DNA of 64,000 nt, taken from Deltaproteobacteria bacterium (GTDB lineage: Bacteria > Lernaellota > Lernaellaia > JACKCT01). The stretch spans positions 310,001-374,000 of the forward strand of contig JACKCT010000003.1 of the NCBI GenBank assembly GCA_020633895.1. The letters run 5' to 3'. Numbering within the stretch: position 1 is the first letter of the stretch; each line of letters begins with the position of its first letter. The notes below the pieces were generated by a model. It saw nothing but the letters and a program-made list of their open reading frames with translations. It did no database searches and had not been told where the DNA came from. Made by a program: the position numbers and the translations under genes. Positions 7,835 through 15,607 of this stretch are shown in pieces.

Positions 7835-8929
7835 CTACGGATCCCCGGTCCTTGTCGTTTCCCAAGTCTTTTCCCAAGCCTCGATAATCGCCTTGGCGAT
7901 CTGCCCGTGGCCCTCGGCCGTGGGGTGGACGTCGTCATGCACCATCTTCACCCCGGCGCGCTGGGCTTCGACGACGTCCGGATACGGATTGACGAAAACG
8001 TCACCGTGACGCCGCGCGAAGTCCCGGACGTAATCGAAAAACTTCGCACCCTCGGACTGCATCAAGGGGTTGCGGGCGATCTGGTCGGCGCTCATCCCCG
8101 ACGCCGCCAATTCCAGCACCGACATCCGATTGATGTGATACACCCAGATCGGCCGCGCCCCACCCTCGACGATTTTCGCGCGCAGGGAGTTCAAGTCGTC
8201 GGCGAATCCGTCCAGGAGATATTGCTGATCCTCGTCGGTGCGTTGCTGGTCGTAAATCGCCTCGACCTGGTTACGCACCTCGGTGCTGACCGAACCCCGG
8301 ATGCGCAGCTTGAGCGCGCGATAAACCGGCCACCGCCGCAGCCAGCGGGCGATCGCCGCGGTGGCGGTGCGGTCCTTGCCTTCGTGGTGTTCATACACGG
8401 CACGCAACGCATCCATGTCCGCCCGCACGTTCGGGACGACATACACCAGCACGACATCCGGATGCAGTCGATAGAGCTTCAGGTTGTAGAGCAGGCGATG
8501 CTGGAGGATGTTCGTGCCGGGAATGCCCGCGTTGATCCATTCCCAATGGCCCTGCTCCTGAAGCCGGATGCCGACGCGCCCGGTGAAGGTCTGTTCCAGC
8601 GGTACCAGATCCGGCCCGCCGGTGACGCCGAAGGCCGACGAGTCGCCCAGCACCAGAAAGCGCTTTACGCCCGGCGGCTTGTCCCACGTCGTATCCGGTC
8701 CGCGAAATCCCAGGTTGTTGACGCGCTCGGGCCCGGCTCCGGCGTTGGCGAAGGGAATGCGCGCGTTGGGGATGACCTCGGTGATGACGGAAAAGACGTC
8801 GGTGAAAAACTCCTCTTCCGGCGCTTTGTCCCAGCCGCGCATGCTCACGATCGCGTTGACGAAGAGGAAAAGGAAGACGGTGATCAGCAGCGCGAAGATC
8901 GCCCTTTTGGCAGGTCGGGTGCGTTTCAC
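7835..8929 (-). CDS. Membrane-anchored SGNH-type hydrolase, copy 2
   Basis: A 364-residue protein with an N-terminal signal anchor (AIFALLITVFLFLFVNAIV) and a periplasmic or extracellular SGNH/GDSL domain. VLGDSSAFG supplies the nucleophile serine (about residue 94), AGIPGTN the oxyanion glycine/asparagine region, and HDDVHPTAEGH near the C-terminus the Asp-His pair. SGNH enzymes of this form remove or transfer acyl groups on polysaccharides. I prefer GTG 8929 because it overlaps the upstream stop (GTGA) and a GAAGG ribosome site lies before it; ATG 8956 is an alternative. It is a tandem paralogue of the next gene upstream and is probably in the same operon. Confidence 0.85.
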   Translation of the reverse strand: MKRTRPAKRAIFALLITVFLFLFVNAIVSMRGWDKAPEEEFFTDVFSVITEVIPNARIPFANAGAGPERVNNLGFRGPDTTWDKPPGVKRFLVLGDSSAFGVTGGPDLVPLEQTFTGRVGIRLQEQGHWEWINAGIPGTNILQHRLLYNLKLYRLHPDVVLVYVVPNVRADMDALRAVYEHHEGKDRTATAAIARWLRRWPVYRALKLRIRGSVSTEVRNQVEAIYDQQRTDEDQQYLLDGFADDLNSLRAKIVEGGARPIWVYHINRMSVLELAASGMSADQIARNPLMQSEGAKFFDYVRDFARRHGDVFVNPYPDVVEAQRAGVKMVHDDVHPTAEGHGQIAKAIIEAWEKTWETTRTGDP

Positions 8930-10032
8930 GATTCGGCGCCCTTCGCCTTTCGGCATCGCTCGGGCAGCAATCGGCGGTCGCAGATTTCCCGTTCCAACGT
9001 CTTGGCCATCAGCGTGTGTCCGTCCGGCGTGAAATGGCAGTCGTCCAGAAACAACGGCGGATCGGCCGGGGCAGCCAGGAAATCGTCCTCCGGATGAAAG
9101 GTCGCGATGCCCTCTTCATCGGCCAACTCGTTCACGATTTGGGCGATGTTGTTGCGTTTGTAAAAGTCGCGCCAATCGGCGGCGCCCGGCTTCATATGCT
9201 GCCGCCGCCCGTCCAGAATCGCGTCCCGGGGAATCACGCCGGAGACCAGCAACTTCGCCCCGATGCCGTCGCACAGGCTCTTGAGCTGTTGCAGATCCAC
9301 GCGCACGCCGTCCCGCGCCAGATCCGCGGTGATCACCTGATTCTCCCGCTGCTCGTCCGTCATACCCGACTCGTGTTGGCTGTAGAGTTCCTCGAACTTG
9401 GGCGGTCGGATCTGAAAACGCAACCATCGATAAAAATGGGACCGGGACAGGCCGGTGCGAAATTTCCAGCCCAACCGTCCGGCGGCCATGGTCTTTCGCA
9501 GATTATAAAGATCCCAACGCACGTTCGGCGCGGTGTAGACGACGACCAGATCGGGCCGGTATTGGACCAGTTCCTTTTTGAACAAAAGCGTCTGCTGCCA
9601 AAGGTTCGTGCCCGGCATCCCGGCGTTGAGGGTCTCCACATTCATGTCCCGGTCGCGGAGGCCGTGGCCCAATTTTTCGACGAAGATCGTCTCCAGCGGC
9701 ACGTCCACGCCGAAAGTGATCGAGTCGCCGAGAAAGACGATGCGCATCGCGCCGGGGGTGCGTTCGACGGGGAGGAGATCGCCTCGAAAGCCCGTGTCGT
9801 TGAGGTATTCCTCCACCGGGGTCCAGGGGTTGGACGCGTTCGGGCGCATCCGGTAGGCGGCGTCGTAGACATCGGTGAACAGCGCCTCTTCCGGCAAGCG
9901 CCCCAGGCCGACCAGCCGCGTGGCCCCTTCGGCCAACGCAAAAAAAACGACGACCGCCAACACGGCGAACGCCGCCTTGCGCCGACGCAGGAAGACGTAC
10001 CGAGGCCAGGTCGCGGGGGACGGAAATCTCAT
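8926..10032 (-). CDS. Membrane-anchored SGNH-type hydrolase, copy 1
   Basis: A 368-residue protein with a basic N-terminus, a membrane anchor (KAAFAVLAVVVFFALAEG, about residues 19-36) and an SGNH/GDSL hydrolase domain. Block I is VFLGDSITFG, the Gly/Asn block is NAGMPGTNLW, and the Asp-His block is DDCHFTPDGH near residue 340. It shares layout and motifs (PEEALFTDVY against PEEEFFTDVF) with the next gene, so the two are duplicates. It follows the secretin-N-domain gene by 3 bases and overlaps the second copy. Esterase or acyltransferase action on a cell-surface glycan is likely; the substrate is not known. Confidence 0.86.
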   Translation of the reverse strand: MRFPSPATWPRYVFLRRRKAAFAVLAVVVFFALAEGATRLVGLGRLPEEALFTDVYDAAYRMRPNASNPWTPVEEYLNDTGFRGDLLPVERTPGAMRIVFLGDSITFGVDVPLETIFVEKLGHGLRDRDMNVETLNAGMPGTNLWQQTLLFKKELVQYRPDLVVVYTAPNVRWDLYNLRKTMAAGRLGWKFRTGLSRSHFYRWLRFQIRPPKFEELYSQHESGMTDEQRENQVITADLARDGVRVDLQQLKSLCDGIGAKLLVSGVIPRDAILDGRRQHMKPGAADWRDFYKRNNIAQIVNELADEEGIATFHPEDDFLAAPADPPLFLDDCHFTPDGHTLMAKTLEREICDRRLLPERCRKAKGAES

Positions 10033-10035
10033 GGA

Positions 10036-10956
10036 TCAGCGGTCGCGACGCTCGGCGTCGCTTTCATGCGCCGGAAAGGCAATCATCAGCACGAGGCGGC
10101 CGTCGGAAGCCGCGTTAGCGCTCGGCGGGCCGGTCAGCGCCGCGTGGGATCCCAAGCCGACCTCCCACACCAACGCCCCGCCCAAGGGCACGCGGGCACT
10201 GCGTTTCATCGAGGTCAGTTCGACGCGCTTCGCCTCCACCGTATCGCCCCAAACCAACAGGTAGGGCGTCAGTTCGACGAAAATGACGTTGTCGCGAACG
10301 GTCGGCGAAACGTTGAACATCAACTGAGCCTCGGCGACCTTCATGCGCGCCAGGCCGCCCAGTTCGGTGCCGTACACACGGTCCAACCGCGCCACCGATA
10401 CCGGCGACCAGAAGGAAAAGCTGGTTTCGTTGCCGGCGCTGGTTACGAAGCTGAGCCGAGCGGCGTCCGCCGACGAATGCCATCGAACCGGCCCGCCACG
10501 CCCGGCGGGCAACTCGCCTTCCGCGTCCGGCGCGGGCATCACGCCCATTCGGCCTTGCTGATCGACGTGCGTCCATTGGATCGGCACGCCCACGTCCGTC
10601 AGCCAGTCGGGATCAACGCGTTGGATGTATCCCGTGATCGGCTGGGGATCCACGTCCAACTCGCGCACGATGCGCCGGGCGTCCCGCACCACCGCCGCGT
10701 TGCCTCGCACGATCACCCGATTACTCGCCGCGTCGACGCCCACCGACGCGCCCTCGCCCAGAAGCGGGCGCAGCTTTTCGGCCATCTCGACCGCCGAGCG
10801 ATAACGGCAGTCGATGGTCGCCGAATCGGCCCAGGCCGGGGAAATTCCACCCAAGACCAGAGATCCCCCCACAATGAGTAAGAGAATCCCCCGCTTTCCC
10901 CAACCGGATCGATCGGAAAAATGGATATCCTTCACAAATTGCTTGATGTTCCGCAT
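10036..10956 (-). CDS. Exported protein with a secretin-type N domain (NolW-like)
   Basis: A 306-residue protein with an N-terminal signal sequence (GILLLIVGGSLVLGGISPAWA). The segment from about residue 47 to 105 (YRSAVEMAEKLRPLL then NRVIVRGNAAVVRDARRIV) matches the secretin N1/NolW fold seen in PilQ and GspD. The C-terminal half ends in MFNVSPTVRDNVIFVELTPY, resembling secretin beta-strands, but the family's gate motifs are absent and the protein is too short to form a pore. It is first in a minus-strand operon with the two SGNH hydrolases. It may assist a secretin or be a derived remnant; I am unsure of its role. Confidence 0.65.
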   Translation of the reverse strand: MRNIKQFVKDIHFSDRSGWGKRGILLLIVGGSLVLGGISPAWADSATIDCRYRSAVEMAEKLRPLLGEGASVGVDAASNRVIVRGNAAVVRDARRIVRELDVDPQPITGYIQRVDPDWLTDVGVPIQWTHVDQQGRMGVMPAPDAEGELPAGRGGPVRWHSSADAARLSFVTSAGNETSFSFWSPVSVARLDRVYGTELGGLARMKVAEAQLMFNVSPTVRDNVIFVELTPYLLVWGDTVEAKRVELTSMKRSARVPLGGALVWEVGLGSHAALTGPPSANAASDGRLVLMIAFPAHESDAERRDR

Positions 10957-11007
10957 TTTTCTACATTAACGTTTCACGACTTCAAAAAACAGAGAAATGA
11001 CGATACG

Positions 11008-12774
11008 ATGAGCGGAATGGTTCCAGAGTATTCCTCGGCGGGATCCCGGGTGGGAGATCCCGATGGTGGAATTGTTTTGGAGGTGCCCGTGGCGGCCGCC
11101 GACTCCGGCTCCATGATCCGAGGCAAGCTATCGCGCGCGGTCCATCCGGCGAAATTGCTCGCCGGATTTCTTGAAGCCAAGAAAAGTGGAGTTCTGCATT
11201 TCAAGGATGGAGCGTCGGAAACGACCCTCTACTTGAAGGAAGGTTGTCTCGTCTTCGATCCGGAGGCGGTCTTCGGCGACCCGTCGTTCTTTTGGCATTT
11301 GACCGCCAAGAACAACATCACCCGCAAGGAAGCCGGCAAGTACGAACAGCGGGCCGAGGAAAAGCGGGAGAACCCCGTCGAACTGCTGATCGATGCCCAA
11401 CTGGTTTCCGAAAACGCCGCCCGCGAACATGCCAAGTCGTTTTACGACCGCAATGTGGCCGGGCTGTTTTCCTGGAAACAGGGCGACTATATCTTCGACG
11501 AAAAGGATCTGGACTTCGAGGACGAGCCCGACCCGAAGGGCACGCTGCTGACCTACCTGTCCGGCGTCATCGAAAAGTATGACCCGCTTTACGTGCGTGA
11601 ACGCCTCAAGAAGCGCATGGACAGCCCGCTGAAGTTCAACCCGAAAAGCCGCCTGTCCCATGAGCCCTTCGAAGGGCACACGGTCGCCTCGACGCTCTTT
11701 ACCGAAATGAAAAAAGATCCGGGCCGACCCCTGGGCAAACTGCTCGACGATCTCAAGGACATCAACCACGAGCTGATCGGCGTGATCTACGGCTTGCTGA
11801 CGATGGGGGTGCTGCGTTTCGGCCTGACCGAACAACGCAAACGCAAAGTTGTCGAGCGGCGCCGCGCCGCCAAAGCCGCCAACGACCCCTTCCAAAAGCT
11901 CTTTGCCGAAGCCTCGGCCAGCCTGGACCGCATCCACGAGGAAGCCCAACGGCGGCAAACCTCCGGCGGCGCGGCCGCGGAAGGCGATGAAGCCGCCCAG
12001 CTTCGCGCCCGGCTCGATCGCCTCATGGCCGCCAAGAAAGAGCAACGGGAGATTCTGGAACGCCAGATGGGCGATACCGGCGGGCCCGGGTTGGAAGACG
12101 ACCTGTCCTTCGCCGATGGGGACGACTTCGGCTTCGACGAAAACAGCGAGGCGGGCTTCACCGATTTCGACATGACCGAAGACGAGAACGCCCAAGGCGA
12201 GGAAATGGAAACCTTCTTTGACGAAGCGGCCCACACGCACGCCGAAGACGCCGACGAAGGCCGGGGCGCGGAATTTGACACGGGCTTTGAAGGCTTCGGC
12301 GAGTTCAACACCGAAGACGCCACGCAGATGGACCAGCCGGTCGACGACTTCGACGGCCTGTCCGAATACGGCATCGGCGGCGAAGCCGTCGCCACCTTCT
12401 CGGCCACCGATTCCAACGACTCCATCCTTGCCTCCCTCAAGCAGGCCATCGACGAGAGCCGTTGGGACGACGCCAATAACGCCTACAACGAACTGGAAAA
12501 TCGCGGCGCCGAATCCACCGAAGCGCTCTGCTACGGCGGTTGGGCGCGCTACCACGCCCCGGTTGACGATCCCTTCGGCGCCGGCGCCTCCTTGGTGCAA
12601 AAGGCCCTGATGGCCGACAACGCCTCGGACCTGCCGCCCCTGCTTCTCGGCAAGATCTACATGGCCGAAAGCGACTACGGCATGGCCGAGCTCTATTTCG
12701 TCCGCGCCATCGAAGTGAATCCCGATTGCTTCGAAGCCAAGGAACTCATCAAGAAATTGTACGAAGCCCGCTAG
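11008..12774 (+). CDS. PATAN (DUF4388) domain protein with acidic linker and C-terminal TPR-like region
   Basis: A 588-residue cytoplasmic protein. Residues about 30-250 hold a DUF4388/PATAN region (KLLAGFLEAKKSGVLHFKDG, then LYLKEGCLVFD), a fold found with small-GTPase, response-regulator and gliding-motility systems in Myxococcota-like bacteria. A charged helical linker (about 270-370) and a strongly acidic, Phe-rich low-complexity stretch (about 370-480) follow, then a TPR-like end (AMAELYFVRAIEVNPD). I chose ATG 11008; an earlier ATG at 10921 would overlap the divergent secretin-N gene. It is transcribed away from that gene. It is likely a signalling scaffold; no partner GTPase is in the window. 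Confidence 0.8.
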   Translation: MSGMVPEYSSAGSRVGDPDGGIVLEVPVAAADSGSMIRGKLSRAVHPAKLLAGFLEAKKSGVLHFKDGASETTLYLKEGCLVFDPEAVFGDPSFFWHLTAKNNITRKEAGKYEQRAEEKRENPVELLIDAQLVSENAAREHAKSFYDRNVAGLFSWKQGDYIFDEKDLDFEDEPDPKGTLLTYLSGVIEKYDPLYVRERLKKRMDSPLKFNPKSRLSHEPFEGHTVASTLFTEMKKDPGRPLGKLLDDLKDINHELIGVIYGLLTMGVLRFGLTEQRKRKVVERRRAAKAANDPFQKLFAEASASLDRIHEEAQRRQTSGGAAAEGDEAAQLRARLDRLMAAKKEQREILERQMGDTGGPGLEDDLSFADGDDFGFDENSEAGFTDFDMTEDENAQGEEMETFFDEAAHTHAEDADEGRGAEFDTGFEGFGEFNTEDATQMDQPVDDFDGLSEYGIGGEAVATFSATDSNDSILASLKQAIDESRWDDANNAYNELENRGAESTEALCYGGWARYHAPVDDPFGAGASLVQKALMADNASDLPPLLLGKIYMAESDYGMAELYFVRAIEVNPDCFEAKELIKKLYEAR

Positions 12775-12782
12775 GGGCGCCG

Positions 12783-12870
12783 CGTCCGTGATCGGGTGCC
12801 CAACGTCCGCGATCGGGTACACTTTACCCGCGATCGGGTACACTTTTCCCGCTATCGGGTGCCACACTTT
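12783..12870. repeat. Four imperfect 21-23-base tandem repeats
   Basis: The core ATCGGGT, preceded by CCG(C/T), recurs four times at steps of 21-23 bases (copies begin at 12783, 12804, 12827 and 12848). The middle copies share CCGCGATCGGGTACACTTT. The last copy runs directly into the dispersed hairpin element. Confidence 0.85.
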
Positions 12871-12900
12871 CGCGAGGGCGAAGCCCGAGAGAAGGTGTGA
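12857..12900 (+). repeat. Dispersed 44-base hairpin element, copy A
   Basis: Matches the reverse complement of 41463-41506 at 40 of 44 positions. The 19-base left flank and 14-base right flank are identical. The four differences lie in the inner stem and form two base-pair swaps (GGGC/GCCC here, CGCC/GGCG there) around the same GAA loop. The outer arms (CACAC and GTGTG with a partly paired middle) also pair, giving one long imperfect hairpin. Confidence 0.85.
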
Positions 12901-13101
12901 ACCTACCTTTCAGATCCAGCTCCAACGATTTTCAAAACGATTGGGAAAATACAGAGCCGCAAGCGTCAGCGCGTGGTTGTCGGGCATTTCGAATCCGCCA
13001 TTTGCCGACAACGTGATTTCGGTTTTGACCGGCGTGCTCGACGACCCCTTCCTGACGGTCGGGGCTCTGCAAGGTCGCAATCGCAAATGAAGCGGCGAGA
13101 G

Positions 13102-14658
13102 TTAAGCGACAATCGACCACAGCATCCGCCCGACGTCTTCCAACGACAGTCCCGCCGTGAGGCCTTGCTGCATGAAGTAGATGGTGGCGACCAGGGTGAA
13201 GGTGAAGAGGATCTTGATCGCATGCCGGGGGTAGTTGAGGTAGGGGCGCGCGGCGTACCACTCGTCCAGGCGTCGGCCGCGCCCGTTTTGGCTCATGGCC
13301 AGTTCGATCCAGATGTTGATCGTCGTCGCGAAGCCCAGCACGACGGTGCGCGACATGATGCCGATGAAGAAGCGCGCCTCGCCCACATAGAACGTCGTCG
13401 TAATCAGATGCACCAGGATGCCCAGGCCGCCGATGAACGTCAGCATGCACGCGATGAAAAAAACGAGGTAGCGATTGAGCTTGCGTCGCAGGGTGAAAAC
13501 GATGGGATTGAAGATCAGGGCGACGACAAAATCCCGGTTGTAGATATTCCAGCGCCGCCAATGCTCCAGCAGGTTGCGGGCCAGGAACGGGAAATGAAAA
13601 TCGGCTTTGATGTCGAAGCCGAACATGCGGATGATGCCGACGATCAAATAAACATTGCCCGCCAGCGCCAGGAAGACCTTCACCACGTTGTAATAAACGA
13701 AAAACAGCAGCTCCCAACCGGGCATCGACGCGAACTCGGCCCAGATCAGACGCGTCGGCGACAACCCCGAAAGCGCCGCCTGGGCCTTGGCCGCCTCGAT
13801 CAGATCCGGCGTCAGCGCCCGGGGCGCCCGGCCCCACTCATACCAAAGCGAAAAAACGTGCGCATGCAGCAACAAATAGAACACGCCCAACGCAAACAGG
13901 CCCACGCCGCCCAGCGCGATCTTGCCTTTCGGGCGATCGAGGAATTTTTCGTGGAAATAGGTGTAGCCGATCGGCTTGATGTGAAACGGATTGAAAAAGA
14001 ACGGCGAGGCCAGAAAGAAGATGTAGAAGTCGCGTAACGGCGCCCGGTCGGTGCGGCTTTTGTAGACGGTGGTCTTTTCGAAGAGATAGTAGACGTCCTT
14101 CAGAAAATACGCGGCGAACAGCAGGACCGCGAAGCCGTGCATATCCCGCGAACGCACCAGCGGGTCGAGCACGTCCATATACCCCAGGTACAACCCGGCC
14201 CAGATGATCAGCAGCGTGGACCAGCGGATCGGCCCCGGAATGTCGGCGTGGACGACGAAATAGAGGACGTAGCCGTACACCAGCAGCACGCCGATCACCC
14301 ACAGCGGGACGAGCATCGGCAGCGTGGCGAGGGTGGCCACCAGGATCGCGGGCTTCATCCACCGGGCGGGGAGCGCGTGAATCACTTGCAGCAGCACCCA
14401 AAGCAAACCCAGATACAGGCCCACGCGCGTGGCGTCCGCGGGCTCGTTCGGGTTTCCCAGGAGGGCGTTGGGGAGGTAGCCCCCGGCGAACAGAAACTGG
14501 AAGCCGCCGAATACGACGGCGCTGGAGGCGGCGAACAGAGCGGAATCACGGAGATTTTTCGCGTCTCCGTGTTCGATCTGCCGCTCGGACAAGCCCGCGT
14601 CGGCGAAACGGGCTAACGTCCGGCCCGCATCGGACGCCTCATTGGCCGGATGCACCAC
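13102..14658 (-). CDS. Divergent MBOAT-like membrane acyltransferase
   Basis: A 518-residue polytopic membrane protein with about ten hydrophobic helices. Its central stretch fits the MBOAT family (AlgI/DltB): MFGFDIKADFHFPFLARN followed by LLEHWRRWNIY parallels the AlgI block ending in SITEFWRRWHISL, and its length equals AlgI's. In AlgI the catalytic His follows a GGLW motif. Here the corresponding region reads FIGGLGILVHLI, so the His is shifted and the site is atypical. I start at GTG 14658, with a GGAG ribosome site 6 bases before. MBOAT proteins move acyl groups across the membrane and often work with SGNH partners, two of which lie about 3 kb away. Family assignment is by motif only. 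Confidence 0.6.
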   Translation of the reverse strand: MVHPANEASDAGRTLARFADAGLSERQIEHGDAKNLRDSALFAASSAVVFGGFQFLFAGGYLPNALLGNPNEPADATRVGLYLGLLWVLLQVIHALPARWMKPAILVATLATLPMLVPLWVIGVLLVYGYVLYFVVHADIPGPIRWSTLLIIWAGLYLGYMDVLDPLVRSRDMHGFAVLLFAAYFLKDVYYLFEKTTVYKSRTDRAPLRDFYIFFLASPFFFNPFHIKPIGYTYFHEKFLDRPKGKIALGGVGLFALGVFYLLLHAHVFSLWYEWGRAPRALTPDLIEAAKAQAALSGLSPTRLIWAEFASMPGWELLFFVYYNVVKVFLALAGNVYLIVGIIRMFGFDIKADFHFPFLARNLLEHWRRWNIYNRDFVVALIFNPIVFTLRRKLNRYLVFFIACMLTFIGGLGILVHLITTTFYVGEARFFIGIMSRTVVLGFATTINIWIELAMSQNGRGRRLDEWYAARPYLNYPRHAIKILFTFTLVATIYFMQQGLTAGLSLEDVGRMLWSIVA

Positions 14659-14862
14659 CTTCTCCCACCATTCTTGCGCGGATTAACGAGGCCCCAAGAC
14701 TAATTCCGCCCCGAGCGTTGGTCAAACGGTCGGCGCCGTCAACGCCATCATTTTATAACCAATTGATATTTCGTTATTTTACAGAGATCATCCGCGTGCC
14801 CCGCTTCCGTGGCTCCACCGATCACCACAAAACTCATCAAAATTTCCCACTTTTCAGCATCC

Positions 14863-14991
14863 GATATTTTTTCATTAAATATCATAGATTTATCGAGTTT
14901 GGCGCGAAAATTCAAATTACCCGCTCTTTCCTGACCCGCGTTCTCACGGATGAAGGATAATTGCCTGAAATATCGATGATATTTTTTCATT
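14863..14991. repeat. Direct repeat of a 14-base AT-rich motif
   Basis: GATATTTTTTCATT occurs at 14863-14876 and again at 14978-14991, 115 bases apart, upstream of the dcw promoter. It could be a protein-binding site or UP-like DNA. Confidence 0.6.
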
Positions 14992-15009
14992 CGTGGTGAA
15001 AGAAATCTA

Positions 15010-15039
15010 TTGACACTTCCCGTCATCCTGTGATTAAAG
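15010..15039 (+). promoter_or_regulatory. Sigma-70-like promoter of the dcw operon
   Basis: A perfect TTGACA at 15010-15015 is followed after 17 bases by ATTAAA, or after 18 bases by TTAAAG preceded by an extended TG. Transcription would start near 15046, about 95 bases before mraZ. Confidence 0.65.
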
Positions 15040-15060
15040 TGGCCATCTGGTGTCAAATGG

Positions 15061-15075
15061 TGGGTGAACGTGGGT
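15061..15075 (+). promoter_or_regulatory. Two MraZ boxes (TGGGT-N5-TGGGT)
   Basis: TGGGT at 15061-15065 and 15071-15075 are separated by exactly 5 bases, the spacing of the TGGGN repeats bound by MraZ in E. coli, and lie between the predicted transcription start and mraZ. E. coli has three boxes; only two are clear here. MraZ would repress its own operon. Confidence 0.7.
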
Positions 15076-15139
15076 ATAGATCCCAAATCCGCCCGTACCA
15101 AGCGGCAAAATCGTTTGTTGGTTTCCTTGAGGGATATGC

Positions 15140-15604
15140 ATGCGCCTGGGTGGTCGATATCGCATGACGATGGATGCGAAAGGTCGCGTCGCGATCCCCG
15201 CTCCCTTGCGCGATCAGATGGGCGAAGCCGTCAAGGAACCGTTGGTGGTGACGACCGGCAAGGTGAGCCTGGACGTCTACACGCAGGACGAATGGCGCGC
15301 CCTGGAAGACCGGTTGGACGATCTGAATCCCTTCGATCCGGACGCGGAGCTGTTCCGCGCGTACTACGTCTCGGGCGCTCAAGAGGTCACGCTGGACAAG
15401 GCCTCGCGCATCCTCATCCCCGCGACGCTGCGGGACGAGGCGGGGTTGGATCGGGACGTGCTCATTACCGGCATGGGCAACAAGATGCAGATTTTCTCCA
15501 TGGCCAACTGGCAGCAACACGTCAGCGAGCGGGCCAAGCAGCGGTTCGACGAAATCTCGTCGAAACTCGCGTCGGAATTGAGCGGCAAGCCCCGGTCCTC
15601 TTAG
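15140..15604 (+). CDS. mraZ: Transcriptional regulator MraZ
   Basis: A 154-residue AbrB-fold DNA-binding protein that forms rings and represses the division/cell-wall operon it heads. Both MraZ half domains are present: N-terminal GRYRMTMDAKGRVAIPAPLR and C-terminal AQEVTLDKASRILIPATLR. ATG 15140 is preceded by GAGGG at 7-8 bases and gives the usual family N-terminus. It is first gene of the dcw cluster, 3 bases before rsmH, with matching MraZ boxes in its leader. Confidence 0.97.
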   Translation: MRLGGRYRMTMDAKGRVAIPAPLRDQMGEAVKEPLVVTTGKVSLDVYTQDEWRALEDRLDDLNPFDPDAELFRAYYVSGAQEVTLDKASRILIPATLRDEAGLDRDVLITGMGNKMQIFSMANWQQHVSERAKQRFDEISSKLASELSGKPRSS

Positions 15605-15607
15605 CCC

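Larger units (their letters stand above)
12775..13101. other. Non-coding spacer rich in repeats
   Basis: 327 bases between convergent genes with no credible coding frame. It contains four imperfect tandem repeats (12783-12870), the first copy of the dispersed hairpin element (12857-12900), and a GC-rich tract near 13035-13075 whose plus-strand frame reads ARRPLPDGRGS. From memory, that peptide recurs in spurious frames over REP-like repeats in other GC-rich genomes. Confidence 0.6.
14659..15139. other. AT-rich control region ahead of the dcw operon
   Basis: 481 bases with no convincing gene and a base composition far more AT-rich than its surroundings between about 14750 and 15040. It contains a repeated 14-mer (14863-14876 and 14978-14991), a sigma-70-like promoter (15010-15039) and two MraZ boxes (15061-15075). 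Short open frames on both strands here match nothing I recognise. Confidence 0.7.

Noticed and set aside
9016-10881. A 621-codon plus-strand open frame over the SGNH and secretin-N genes
   Set aside because: Composition (Arg/His/Gln/Pro-rich) and lack of motifs mark it as a shadow of the minus-strand genes.
14718-15101. Short open frames on both strands in the AT-rich region before mraZ
   Set aside because: No ribosome sites and no recognisable sequence; they overlap the promoter and MraZ boxes.
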